Shown here piece by piece: positions 14,775 through 21,970 of a stretch of 23,350 nt of DNA; position 1 is the stretch's first letter; each line of letters opens with the position of its first letter. Below the pieces are notes generated by a model. That model ran no database searches and was not told the origin of the DNA. It worked only from the letters and a program-made list of their open reading frames with translations. Origin of the DNA: an uncultured Nitrospinaceae bacterium (lineage in GTDB: Bacteria; Nitrospinota; Nitrospinia; Nitrospinales; VA-1); NCBI GenBank assembly GCA_913043155.1, contig CAJWLY010000006.1, forward strand, positions 1 to 23,350. The letters are read 5' to 3'. Both the position numbers and the translations under genes were made by a program.

Positions 14775-15701
14775 ATGAGCGAGGACGATAAAGACCCAAG
14801 CTGGGAAGATAGAACGGGAAGGAAAAATCAGGACCACGGTGCCCAGCAAAAGTTGGACCAGGAACGGAAAGAGGAACAGGATGAGGCAAACCGGGAGCCT
14901 GTAGAGGTCTCAAAGGAATCCGGTTCGCCCCCGCTCGGAGAGGATGTGGGAGAGTCGGGGGTGGTCGACGATTCTCAGGAACCCGGGCCCGAGGCGGAAG
15001 AAGCCGGCCTAGAAGAAGAGGAAGACGAAGAGGTCGAGTTTGACCTCGAAGCCCAGATCGAAGTGTTTCGCCAGCAGGTCGAAGAGGAACCCGACAACTG
15101 TGTTCACCATTACAATCTGGGCGAAGCCCTGGCGGAGTTGGGGCAGACGGACGAGGCCCGGACCGAGTTTGAGCGGGCTCTGGAGTTGGACCAGGACGAA
15201 GCATTCAGTTCGATCATTCACTTCGGCTTGGGAAACTTAGGTTACCATGAGCTGATTTCTGGGATGCAGGGAAATGTCGTGCGTGGTTCCGTCGGCTTGC
15301 ACTCGGCACACAAACAGCACCAGCAGATCACCGGCGTGAATGTGGAAGATTATGAGGCCTCCCTTAAGGAGTTCGAAGCAGCTATCAGCGCTTTGGACCG
15401 GCTGAAGGCCGATGAGGAAATCGTTGACCACGTGCGCGAGAATGCGCCTAGGCAGGTTGCTGACATCTATTACAAATGGGCCTCAGACCTGATCGACAAG
15501 TCTCGCCAACTGACTCACTATGGTGAGGAGATCAAAGATGTTCAGGAAAGCCTTAAGCATCTTAAAAAAACCCTCGAGATCAATCCCAGTCATTCTCAGG
15601 CCCAACTCATGACCAAGTACGCCAAGAAAATGCTTCAGGAAGGTTGGTCTATTTATGACGAATACGGTTTCCCGGCGAAGGAAATCCACGGAATCGGGTG
15701 A
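14775..15701 (+). CDS. TPR-containing protein with long acidic N-terminus
   Basis: A 308-residue cytosolic protein. Residues 1-90 are low-complexity and dominated by Glu, Asp, Gln and Lys, ending in a run of EEEEDEEVEFD type. TPR-like helices follow from about 95: IEVFRQQVEEEPDNCVHHYNLGEALAEL, then FERALELDQDEA. After a longer insert (about 150-180, YHELISGMQGNVVRGSVGL) more helical repeats end with LKKTLEINPSHSQA (about 265). The C-terminus ends with YDEYGFPAKEIHGIG. The ribosome site is GGAG about 11 bases upstream, a little far. No signal peptide. It lies 61 bp after the DUF1566 gene and 34 bp before the LRR gene. A scaffold role is inferred. Confidence 0.8.
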   Translation: MSEDDKDPSWEDRTGRKNQDHGAQQKLDQERKEEQDEANREPVEVSKESGSPPLGEDVGESGVVDDSQEPGPEAEEAGLEEEEDEEVEFDLEAQIEVFRQQVEEEPDNCVHHYNLGEALAELGQTDEARTEFERALELDQDEAFSSIIHFGLGNLGYHELISGMQGNVVRGSVGLHSAHKQHQQITGVNVEDYEASLKEFEAAISALDRLKADEEIVDHVRENAPRQVADIYYKWASDLIDKSRQLTHYGEEIKDVQESLKHLKKTLEINPSHSQAQLMTKYAKKMLQEGWSIYDEYGFPAKEIHGIG

Positions 15702-15735
15702 TTAGAGGGATGGGTAGCTATTCTGGAGAGCTTAT

Positions 15736-16137
15736 ATGTCATCAGACAGATTAGACGAGTTGATTCGTGACCGGTTGAGCCCCGATGGTCAGGTGCTGAA
15801 CCTCAAGGCCCAGTTTATACGTGAGGTGGGCGCCAAGGCTCTGGCGAAGAGGGAGGAACTGACAAGACTCAGGGCGCTGGACCTGACCCAGAATGACATC
15901 GGGGACGAGGGGGTTAAGGCCATCGCCGAATCGCCGATTTTTTCCAACCTACGGACGCTCAACTTGAAATCGAACCATATAGGCGACGCGGGTGCAGGCT
16001 ACCTGGCCACCTCAAAAACCCTGAAAAACCTGCGCAGTATTCAACTGGTAGTCAACGACATCAGCGAGGAAGGGGAAAAAGTTCTTCGAAACTCGACGGC
16101 TCTCATGAGCCTCAGTTCGCTGAGGTTCCGGGTATGA
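15736..16137 (+). CDS. Small cytosolic leucine-rich-repeat protein
   Basis: A 133-residue protein with about three leucine-rich repeats of the ribonuclease-inhibitor type: LRALDLTQNDIGDEGVKAIA, LRTLNLKSNHIGDAGAGYLA and LRSIQLVVNDISEEGEKVL. A capping N-terminal part (DELIRDRLSPDGQVLNLKAQ) precedes them. No signal peptide or membrane helix. GGAGAG six bases upstream supports ATG 15736. It is short for a free-standing LRR domain and probably works as an adaptor. It sits between the acidic TPR gene (34 bp upstream) and the second radical SAM gene (136 bp downstream). No catalytic function is expected. Confidence 0.85.
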   Translation: MSSDRLDELIRDRLSPDGQVLNLKAQFIREVGAKALAKREELTRLRALDLTQNDIGDEGVKAIAESPIFSNLRTLNLKSNHIGDAGAGYLATSKTLKNLRSIQLVVNDISEEGEKVLRNSTALMSLSSLRFRV

Positions 16138-16164
16138 CCTTCCTGATAGGTTGTCTCTCGGGAG

Positions 16165-16193
16165 TTGTCCGGAATGACCGCCTCTTCTAAAAT
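16165..16193 (+). promoter_or_regulatory. Promoter for second radical SAM gene
   Basis: TTGTCC (16165-16170), a 17-bp spacer and TAAAAT (16188-16193). The start would be near 16200, giving a leader of about 74 nt with GAGGG before the ATG. It suggests the radical SAM gene can be expressed apart from the scaffold genes upstream. Confidence 0.55.
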
Positions 16194-16273
16194 GACTTTG
16201 ACCCGTTAACAGATCAGCCTTCCAGTAAAGACAAGAAACCCCTGTACCTTAATTATCAAACAGAGGGTTAACC

Positions 16274-17299
16274 ATGCTCAGTGTTTTTGTAGAGGCCAAC
16301 TGCAACCGTTACGTGCGCGACGAGTGCCGATTCTGCCATGTGTATCCCCCCCTGTCGGAGCATACCCGGTCGGACTGGCACATGACCCCGGACGAAGCCC
16401 GGTTGATGGCGGATAAAATCCGTCGCGTAGATCCGCTGAACAAGCTGGCCAAGAAGGAAATCAACTTAACGGGCGGAGAAGCGTCCCAAAATCCTCACAT
16501 CGTTGAAATTTTCAATATTTTCAAAACCCTGTCCTCCAACGTTCGGCTTCACACCAATCTCGATATCAATTCCGAAAAATCAAAGCGGTGGGAAAGGCTG
16601 GTGGAAATCACGAAGCTTCGGGGCCGTATCGATATCACTCTCTACCCGACGGTGTGGGAGCTTAGGCAAAAAACCCTGCTGAGCAAACTCATTGGCCTCC
16701 AAGACGGTTTGATTGTCAATTTGATTTATGAAAGTCTGTCGGATCTCTTAAACCAACTCACCATTTTGTTGAACTTTTTTAACGAACAAGGCCCGGAAAA
16801 ATTTCACCCGGTCCTGGACTTGCTGAATACGTTCCATGCTCGGCTCAAGGAGCTTGTAGATAAAAAAACCGGATGCGGTGAGGACGACTTCCTGGATCAC
16901 ATGGGAGATTTTAAAAATTACGTTTCCTGTTCCGACGGGTTTATTTTTGCAGTCAATGCGATCCCCTCTTTTTATGTTGACCCGAAAGGGATACGGGCCA
17001 TGACTTCGCTGCCCTTTCCCAAAGACATCTACATGCTGGACTGCACCGCCATTCGCGGGGCGATCGAAATTATGACGATTCTGCAAACGGGAGAAATGAC
17101 TCCTTGTTGTGATGTGGGGAACCTCAAATGTCGGCCTAAATTCGGCAATCTCCTCACGGATTCGCCGGAAGTGATATTAGAAAAGTTTGAAGCATCGCGA
17201 AAGCTCATGGCTTCGGGAAGCTTGAAAAACCAGCAGAATATCGGAAACAACAAGGCGGGGGAGTGGGTCGACGAGGGGATCCCTCCCTACTGCGTGTGA
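16274..17299 (+). CDS. Radical SAM/SPASM-like protein with CX7CX2C motif (copy 2)
   Basis: A 341-residue paralogue of the minus-strand protein at 6257-7276. The cysteine layout is the same: Cys10, Cys18 and Cys21 (CNRYVRDECRFCHVY), LTGGE at 65-69, and a C-terminal block MTPCCDVGNLKC...KFGNLLTDSPE, then a terminal PPYCV. The N-terminal 80 and the C-terminal 100 residues are highly similar between copies, while the middle (about 130-230) has diverged. This points to shared chemistry and different substrates or partners. GAGGG upstream of ATG 16274 gives a clear start. A terminator follows at 17374. Candidate substrates include the neighbouring repeat proteins or the exported protein at 17701, but this is inference. 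Confidence 0.82.
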   Translation: MLSVFVEANCNRYVRDECRFCHVYPPLSEHTRSDWHMTPDEARLMADKIRRVDPLNKLAKKEINLTGGEASQNPHIVEIFNIFKTLSSNVRLHTNLDINSEKSKRWERLVEITKLRGRIDITLYPTVWELRQKTLLSKLIGLQDGLIVNLIYESLSDLLNQLTILLNFFNEQGPEKFHPVLDLLNTFHARLKELVDKKTGCGEDDFLDHMGDFKNYVSCSDGFIFAVNAIPSFYVDPKGIRAMTSLPFPKDIYMLDCTAIRGAIEIMTILQTGEMTPCCDVGNLKCRPKFGNLLTDSPEVILEKFEASRKLMASGSLKNQQNIGNNKAGEWVDEGIPPYCV

Positions 17300-17373
17300 A
17301 CAGACTGGGCCTGATCGCGAAAAAGCGGGCTTTAAAATAATTAAAATTTATTAATGTGGAGGGCGAGAGCCTG

Positions 17374-17417
17374 AAAAACCTGCCGGGTCACCTCAGCGGG
17401 GTGGGGAGGTTTTTTTT
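17374..17417 (+). terminator. Rho-independent terminator
   Basis: AAAAACCT (17374-17381) pairs with AGGTTTTT (17407-17414). The intervening GC-rich part holds an inner CACC/GGTG stem. The T-run continues to 17417. It ends the radical SAM transcript and, because of the A-run, could also work in the opposite direction. Confidence 0.8.
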
Positions 17418-17478
17418 ACATAACATATTGTTTTATTTAATAGTTTATTCCTTATCGAATTGGGTCTTATTTTAGGGC

Positions 17479-17507
17479 TTGACTTCCATAGGGGGGTCTG
17501 ATAGCTT
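17479..17507 (+). promoter_or_regulatory. Promoter for exported Gly-rich protein gene
   Basis: TTGACT (17479-17484), a 17-bp spacer ending in TG-A, and TAGCTT (17502-17507). The -10 is weak but extended. The 60 bases upstream (about 17418-17470) are AT-rich, like an UP element that would strengthen it. The leader to 17701 is about 185 nt, unusually long. Confidence 0.5.
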
Positions 17508-17524
17508 CGAGCAAATCTTAGAGA

Positions 17525-17574
17525 ACGGACGGGCGGTAAGGCAGGGAAAGGTCCGTCGGAATTGTGTTTTTTTT
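17525..17574 (+). promoter_or_regulatory. Leader hairpin with T-run
   Basis: In the long leader, ACGGAC (17525-17530) pairs with GTCCGT (17551-17556) around a 20-nt purine-rich loop. Ten bases later there is a run of eight T (17567-17574). The distance between stem and T-run is longer than in a standard terminator. It may be an attenuator or a site for post-transcriptional control. The rest of the 17300-17700 gap holds nothing else I can support. Confidence 0.35.
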
Positions 17575-17700
17575 CAGTCAAGAGTAAGCCGAGACAGTTG
17601 AGTTCGGCGTAGAGGTAAGGCTGTTAAGCTTGAGAAGGTGAAGGACTTTTTAGGTTCGAGTTTTATTAGTCATTCTGCTTTTTTTGAAAGGGGGAGCATG

Positions 17701-18204
17701 ATGAGAAAGTCTGTGATTCTAGGTACTTTGTTAGCGTTTTTGTTTGTTGTAGGTTCTGCCAACGCCGCGGTAACCAGCCTCAAGGCAGGTGAGAGCACGA
17801 ATTGTGTTAACGCGGGATGGGTTGTGACCAACCAGTCTGAGGAACAGGATACTGTGATTACGTTTGATGTGGGTCCGATTGGCTACGGTTGGGGCAAGAC
17901 CGCCGCCCGCACGTTGGCTCCTGGTGGGTATCAGGCGAATGCCTTGGCCCGAAAGACCGTGTTCCACAACAAGGGTCCGGGAACGGTTTCAGTCAACTGC
18001 CAGCGTCGAGCAACGGACTTCTTCCATGACTGGAAAATCGATGCGGGTTCCAGTAAGACCTATCAGGCCGACTACCACTCTGATCACGTAACACCGGGCA
18101 CCTACATTGAGCCTGGAATGGGTCTGCCGGTAGGTACCGAGCGCGGTATTTTCGGTGGCGCTGGAACTGGAGATGGTGGCGGAACAGGTGAACGCTACAG
18201 ATAA
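17701..18204 (+). CDS. Small exported Gly-rich-tailed protein, unrecognised
   Basis: A 167-residue secreted or periplasmic protein of no family I recognise. Start at ATG 17701, four bases after GGGGGAG; an adjacent ATG at 17698 would sit too close. Residues 1-22 are a textbook signal peptide ending SANA-A. The mature part has two cysteines (ESTNCVNAGW and VNCQRR), likely a disulphide, and beta-rich sequence (WVVTNQSEEQDTVITFDVGP). It looks like a compact beta-sandwich. The C-terminus is Gly-rich (FGGAGTGDGGGTGERYR) and flexible. It is a single-gene transcription unit with its own promoter, long leader and strong terminator, which suggests high expression. Its place between the radical SAM gene and the DUF1566 array makes it a possible surface partner (inference). 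Confidence 0.82.
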   Translation: MRKSVILGTLLAFLFVVGSANAAVTSLKAGESTNCVNAGWVVTNQSEEQDTVITFDVGPIGYGWGKTAARTLAPGGYQANALARKTVFHNKGPGTVSVNCQRRATDFFHDWKIDAGSSKTYQADYHSDHVTPGTYIEPGMGLPVGTERGIFGGAGTGDGGGTGERYR

Positions 18205-18225
18205 GCTTGTGATACGTTTTCAAGA

Positions 18226-18259
18226 GCCGGGGGGCCTTTGGCCCCTCGGCTTTTTTTTT
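18226..18259 (+). terminator. Strong Rho-independent terminator
   Basis: An 11-bp stem with one G-T pair (18226-18236 with 18240-18250), a 3-nt loop and nine T residues (18251-18259). It ends the exported protein transcript and separates it from the DUF1566 array. Confidence 0.93.
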
Positions 18260-18287
18260 GAAATTTGTGCGTAAAAGAATTTAAAAT
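18258..18287 (+). promoter_or_regulatory. Possible promoter for the DUF1566 array
   Basis: TTGAAA (18258-18263), an 18-bp spacer and TAAAAT (18282-18287), directly behind the terminator. The leader to 18324 would be about 30 nt. Fair match only. Confidence 0.45.
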
Positions 18288-18323
18288 AGTCGCAATCCTC
18301 CGAATTAAAAACTGGAGACTTGG

Positions 18324-18821
18324 ATGATGGCCGATCAACGCTTTATCGACAACGGTGACGGCACCGTTACGGATACCCTGACCAACCTCATGTGGATGCA
18401 GGAGGACTCGTTTCTGGTGTTGAAAAAGTTTGTCACCTACCGGCATGCGGTAAAGTTTCTTGAAAAATTAAATGGAGAGGCCTTTGCGGGGCACAGTGAC
18501 TGGCGGTTTCCAAACAAGCGCGAGGCACACAGTCTGTTCGACGCAACGAAATCGGTCAGAGATAAATACGATATGGATATTCATATCGATCCTGTTTTTT
18601 CGCCGGGATGTGGGTACGATACCTGGACTTCGCACACCCGCGGGAAAAGCACCGCCTACAGTTATTCGTTCAACAGTGGTCTGGGTGGGCATAAGGAAGT
18701 CGACGATACGCTCAACAACAGTGTCCGTTTTGTTCGCGGTGAATTCGACAATACCCGGAGCAAAATAGGTGCTGTGCCTCAGGTAAGGGACAAAATCACA
18801 CAGGGCGGTGGCTGGCGTTGA
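18324..18821 (+). CDS. Cytosolic DUF1566 protein 1 of array
   Basis: A 165-residue protein consisting of little more than one DUF1566 domain, without signal peptide. Landmarks: DNGDGTVTD (9-17), LMWMQEDS, FAGHSDWRFP (54-63), IHIDPVFSPG (86-95), TWTS (100-103) and VRFVR (134-138). A tail of about 25 residues (NTRSKIGAVPQVRDKITQGGGWR) follows, longer than in the paralogues. GGAG at 18314-18317 supports ATG 18324, with an ATG one codon later equally possible. The fold family is C-type-lectin-like and normally found outside the cytoplasm, so an intracellular form is unusual. An AGACCTTCC/GGAAGGTCT hairpin lies directly after the stop (18822-18840) but lacks a T-run. Confidence 0.88.
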   Translation: MMADQRFIDNGDGTVTDTLTNLMWMQEDSFLVLKKFVTYRHAVKFLEKLNGEAFAGHSDWRFPNKREAHSLFDATKSVRDKYDMDIHIDPVFSPGCGYDTWTSHTRGKSTAYSYSFNSGLGGHKEVDDTLNNSVRFVRGEFDNTRSKIGAVPQVRDKITQGGGWR

Positions 18822-18840
18822 AGACCTTCCGGGAAGGTCT
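18822..18840. other. Perfect inverted repeat after DUF1566 gene
   Basis: AGACCTTCC (18822-18830) and GGAAGGTCT (18832-18840) are exact inverted repeats around a single base. No T-run follows on either strand, so it may be an RNA-stabilising hairpin or a protein site rather than a terminator. The rest of the gap to 19054 holds A/T-rich sequence and a weak CGTCG/CGACG hairpin (18981-19004); I see no gene there. Confidence 0.55.
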
Positions 18841-19054
18841 CTCAAAAAGGCAGGTTGTACGGAGCTTTAGGCTTGAAAATCGCCTTTCCAGATGGTAGCG
18901 TGTCGAATATCAATCCCATAAAATTCAAGTATTTGTTGTTGTGGGGGGTATTGGGATTTTAAGGAGACGCTCTTTCTTCACGTCGCATTCTGAATTTTTC
19001 GACGGATGTTTTTGAATGTGATTGAGAAGCGAAGGGTTTTTTTTATTTAACAGA

Positions 19055-19516
19055 ATGAAAAACACTGGGGGCACTTTGGCTAGGCCAGCCTGCTCGTTTG
19101 AAGACAATGGTGATGGAACGGTTTCGGATACCGAGAACGACCTGCAGTGGTCGATCCGCGATTCCCGGCAGGAATTGGGGAAATGGCTCAACTGGGACGA
19201 AGCCGGTGCCTATGTGAAAGCCTGCAACGAACAGAATTACCTGGGGCATAATGACTGGAGACTTCCCACAAAAAGCGAGGTCCGGTCGCTGCTCCGGGCC
19301 AAAGAGACATATCAGGAGGTTTTTTTGAAACTTCCCGGGATGAAAGAACGAAGGGTATCCAATTATAAGGCGGGCGGGGAGAGCAGTGTCTGGACCTGTG
19401 AGGCTCGGTACGACTCCTACGCCTGGAAGAGTTATTTTCCTTCCGGCAAGGAAGTCTGCGTCGATCAGGAGGTGTCCACGACCGGCACCTCGGCCCGACT
19501 GGTCCGTGATCTTTAG
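19055..19516 (+). CDS. Cytosolic DUF1566 protein 2 of array
   Basis: A 153-residue single-domain DUF1566 protein without signal peptide. I use ATG 19055, which puts DNGDGTVSD 14 residues in, as in the paralogues. A TTG at 19022 would add 11 residues but has no ribosome site, and neither start has a good one. Landmarks: FEDNGDGTVSD, LQWSIRDS, WLNWDEAGAY, LGHNDWRLPTKSEVRSL, SVWTCEARYD and ARLVRDL at the very end. The usual HIDPxF segment is replaced by KLPGMKERRVSNYKAGGES, so one loop of the fold has diverged. The upstream gap of over 200 bases suggests it may have its own transcript, though no clear promoter is seen. Confidence 0.82.
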   Translation: MKNTGGTLARPACSFEDNGDGTVSDTENDLQWSIRDSRQELGKWLNWDEAGAYVKACNEQNYLGHNDWRLPTKSEVRSLLRAKETYQEVFLKLPGMKERRVSNYKAGGESSVWTCEARYDSYAWKSYFPSGKEVCVDQEVSTTGTSARLVRDL

Positions 19517-19583
19517 CCGGAAAACCCAGTGTGTTGAGTGCAGGATAACCACGGGATAAGATTTTGGATCAGGAGCCAGGATT

Positions 19584-20210
19584 ATGTCTGATGAAGAATT
19601 GAAGGAAGAGCAGGACCCCGGAAAAGACGACCAGGAAGAAACATCCGACGGCGACGAAGACCTTCATACCGAATGGATCGGTGAGGAGGAGTGGGTCGAG
19701 GACGAAGACGACGCGGCGCTGGCCGAAGAAGAGGAAGTTCCGCCTTTCATCGATAACGGTGACGGGACAATCAGCGATACGCACAACCAACTCATGTGGG
19801 CCAAGACCGATTCCTTCCCCGAGTTTGGGTACGGCATCACCTGGTTTGAAGCGCAGGATTATTGCGAAACCGTTAATGAGAAGAAATACGCCGGGTTTGA
19901 TGATTGGCGTCTTTGCAGTACTGAAGAAGCCAAGGCCATGTTCTCCTTCTCCAAGAGCAACACGGATAAGGATGGCGCTGAGATCCATATTGACTCGCTG
20001 TTCGAGCCGGGAGGTGGACACAATACCTGGACCTATGTGGAAAAGCCGGATTACCATCAGTACGCAGAGAAATTTAGCTACGTGACCGGTAACGAGGTCT
20101 GGGAACATAAGGACAACGAATACTCGCATGTCCGTCTCGTTCGTGACATGTCTGAACGCGAGGAATGGGAGCCGGAATGGCGGAAGGATTCGCGGAAGTT
20201 TCAGCGCTGA
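19584..20210 (+). CDS. Cytosolic DUF1566 protein 3 with acidic N-terminus
   Basis: A 208-residue protein. Residues 1-52 are a highly acidic, Asp/Glu-rich tail, much like those of the NHL and TPR proteins in the window. The DUF1566 domain follows: FIDNGDGTISD (55-65), LMWAKTDS, ITWFEAQDYC, YAGFDDWRLCSTEEAKAMF (102-120), IHIDSLFEPGGG, TWTY and VRLVRDMS (183-190). The conserved LPT is changed to LCS. A basic and Trp-rich tail (EREEWEPEWRKDSRKFQR) ends the protein. AGGA lies before ATG 19584. No signal peptide. Joining the acidic tail to the DUF1566 domain links the array to the cytosolic scaffold proteins upstream. Confidence 0.88.
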   Translation: MSDEELKEEQDPGKDDQEETSDGDEDLHTEWIGEEEWVEDEDDAALAEEEEVPPFIDNGDGTISDTHNQLMWAKTDSFPEFGYGITWFEAQDYCETVNEKKYAGFDDWRLCSTEEAKAMFSFSKSNTDKDGAEIHIDSLFEPGGGHNTWTYVEKPDYHQYAEKFSYVTGNEVWEHKDNEYSHVRLVRDMSEREEWEPEWRKDSRKFQR

Positions 20211-20261
20211 TTCCTGTGCCTTGCCGCCACGGAGCGGCGAGTCAGATACCTGGGAGAGAGC

Positions 20262-20480
20262 ATGGCCCATTACATGATTTTTGGAAAAGACGATTGTCCT
20301 CATACCCAGAAGGCGCGTGAGGATTTCAAAAAGATGAATCGTTCTTTTGCCTATGTCAATGTGGACAATAATCCACAGGGCCTGGAACGTCTGCTCGAGT
20401 ACACTGACGGCAAGTACATTGTCCCGGTGATTGTCGAGGCGGATGAAGGGAATGTGGAGATCGGGTATACCGGTGAGTGA
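20262..20480 (+). CDS. Tiny glutaredoxin-like protein
   Basis: A 72-residue thioredoxin-fold protein resembling glutaredoxins. It has a beta strand HYMIFGKDD, then an active-site-like CPHT (Cys12 to Thr15) at the head of a helix (KAREDFKKM), a second strand FAYVNVDN and the cis-Pro segment KYIVPVIVEADEG with Pro at about 55. One cysteine only, so a monothiol or non-redox role is likely. The closest memory is the UXX-star/Cys-homologue glutaredoxin group (CPxT followed by KAREDF), which includes selenoproteins; here the codon is a normal Cys. GGGAGAG before ATG 20262 is a good ribosome site. A GCCGC/GCGGC hairpin (20223-20238) lies upstream. It is the only non-DUF1566 gene inside the array. 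Confidence 0.82.
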   Translation: MAHYMIFGKDDCPHTQKAREDFKKMNRSFAYVNVDNNPQGLERLLEYTDGKYIVPVIVEADEGNVEIGYTGE

Positions 20481-20525
20481 CAGAGCCGGTATGAACTGCT
20501 TCTTAAGGGAAAGAAGGTTGATGCT

Positions 20526-21005
20526 ATGAGTGAAGAGCTGGAACACGCGGAGAGTCAGGCTCCGGCCAAGGCCGATGAGGGTCCCAAACGTTTCGTGGAA
20601 AAAGGACCGCATGTGATTTACGATACCCAGACCGGACTGTTCTGGTTGAAAAAAGATTCGTGGCAGGATAAGGCAAAATTCTTCAACTGGCATGAAGCGC
20701 GCGATTACGCGGACAACAAGAATATGCGCAAGATCGGTGGGTTTGACGACTGGCGGTTGCCCTCCTGTGATGAAACGAAGACGCTGTTTGACGCTTCCAA
20801 GGAAAATCCAGGCAAGGGAGGGGTGGCTCTTCACATTGACACCATTTTCCCCGAAGGAGCGTTCAAAGTGGGCTGGCTGACTGGAGACACATCCACGCGG
20901 CGACCCCGGTTCGATTTTGTCGAGGGAAAAGAGGTTTCCGCCGATGAGTACGCTTTCGGTTCGGTTCGATTGTGCAGGAAAGATGCTATCCGCAGGAAAA
21001 GATAA
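20526..21005 (+). CDS. Cytosolic DUF1566 protein 4, degenerate first loop
   Basis: A 159-residue protein without signal peptide. AAGAAGG eight bases before ATG 20526 supports the start. A short acidic N-terminus (MSEELEHAES) precedes the domain. The canonical DNGDGTVTD is replaced by EKGPHVIYD (25-33), so the presumed turn or Ca2+-like loop is lost. The rest is conserved: TGLFWLKKDSW, FFNWHEARDYA, IGGFDDWRLPSCDETKTLFDAS (70-91), LHIDTIFPEG and VRLCRKD. The TWTS segment reads VGWLTGD. The C-terminus is basic (IRRKR). It ends 15 bp before the two-domain gene, so they are surely co-transcribed. Confidence 0.85.
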   Translation: MSEELEHAESQAPAKADEGPKRFVEKGPHVIYDTQTGLFWLKKDSWQDKAKFFNWHEARDYADNKNMRKIGGFDDWRLPSCDETKTLFDASKENPGKGGVALHIDTIFPEGAFKVGWLTGDTSTRRPRFDFVEGKEVSADEYAFGSVRLCRKDAIRRKR

Positions 21006-21020
21006 AGTTACAGGATCAAG

Positions 21021-21905
21021 ATGATTCAGAAAACAGCAAAGAAAACCAGGTTTGTCGATAATGGGGACGGTACCGTAACAGACGTGGATAACAACGTCAT
21101 GTGGGTAAAGGACGATACCTGGCTCGAACTCGGCCGGCAGGTCACCTGGCACGAAAGTCAGGATTACGCCAGGAAAATGAACGAAAAAAAATTTGCGGGA
21201 TATGGGAACTGGAGGATACCCACCGGATCGGAAGCCCGGATGCTATTTGACGCGGAGGCTTCCAATGCCGATGTGGAGGGAGGGGAAATCCATTTGAGCC
21301 CTGTTTTCTCTCCCAAGTGCGGGTTCTCCACCTGGACCAGCGAAACCCGCGGAGCCAAGGCCGCCATGGGATACGACCTGCGCTCCGATTATGAGTTCTG
21401 GCTGGCGAAGGAAAACGATGGGTTCCCCAGTGCGGTCCGCCTGGTTCGTCAACTGCAGGATGCGGCAACTCTTAAGGATGGAGAACCTCGGTTTATTAAT
21501 AACGGGGATGGAACGGTGACCGATAGCGAAACAGGGCTCATGTGGAAATCGGATGATTCCTACTTGGAGCTGGATAAGTGGGTTACTTGGAATGAAGCGA
21601 AAACCTACGTCCAGGTGCTGAACCGGCAGTACTTTGCTACGTACACCGACTGGAAGATGCCCACACGAAAAGAAGTCCAAACGATATTTGATCCTGCCAA
21701 CCCCATTACAGATAAATACGGCGACACGATTTTGCTGGCCCCGGAATTTCCGCCCGGGGCGGGGCAGACCTGCTGGACGAAAACCTTGCATAAAACCGAC
21801 AAGCAACTCGCCATTCGTTTTCAGTTTTACAACGGTGATTACAAATGGCATCGAATGGGGCTAAGGAGTCACGGTGTGCGGGCAGTTCGATCGCCGGGAA
21901 AATAA
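21021..21905 (+). CDS. Cytosolic protein with two tandem DUF1566 domains
   Basis: A 294-residue protein with two full DUF1566 domains and no signal peptide. Domain 1 spans about 10-143: FVDNGDGTVTD, VMWVKDDTW, VTWHESQDYA, FAGYGNWRIPTGSEARMLFDA, HLSPVFSPKCGFSTWTSETRG and VRLVRQL. Domain 2 spans about 157-290: FINNGDGTVTD, GLMWKSDDSY, VTWNEAKTYV, FATYTDWKMPTRKEVQTIFD, LLAPEFPPGAGQTCWT and VRAVRSPGK. The short linker (QDAATLKDGEP) and matching order indicate fusion of two neighbouring genes or duplication inside one gene. AGGATC precedes ATG 21021, 15 bp after the previous gene. It is the only two-domain member and gives the array eight domains. Confidence 0.88.
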   Translation: MIQKTAKKTRFVDNGDGTVTDVDNNVMWVKDDTWLELGRQVTWHESQDYARKMNEKKFAGYGNWRIPTGSEARMLFDAEASNADVEGGEIHLSPVFSPKCGFSTWTSETRGAKAAMGYDLRSDYEFWLAKENDGFPSAVRLVRQLQDAATLKDGEPRFINNGDGTVTDSETGLMWKSDDSYLELDKWVTWNEAKTYVQVLNRQYFATYTDWKMPTRKEVQTIFDPANPITDKYGDTILLAPEFPPGAGQTCWTKTLHKTDKQLAIRFQFYNGDYKWHRMGLRSHGVRAVRSPGK

Positions 21906-21970
21906 ATTATGTTGAGCCGCCAGGGTTCCCGTTTTACGGATGAATTCTGAAAAATCAGGGAGGACTCAGG

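Noticed and set aside
19569..21152. Long minus-strand open frame of 527 codons opposite the DUF1566 array
   Set aside because: It runs antisense across four plus-strand genes with clear family motifs and ribosome sites; its product has no recognisable domain and its composition is that expected of a shadow frame.
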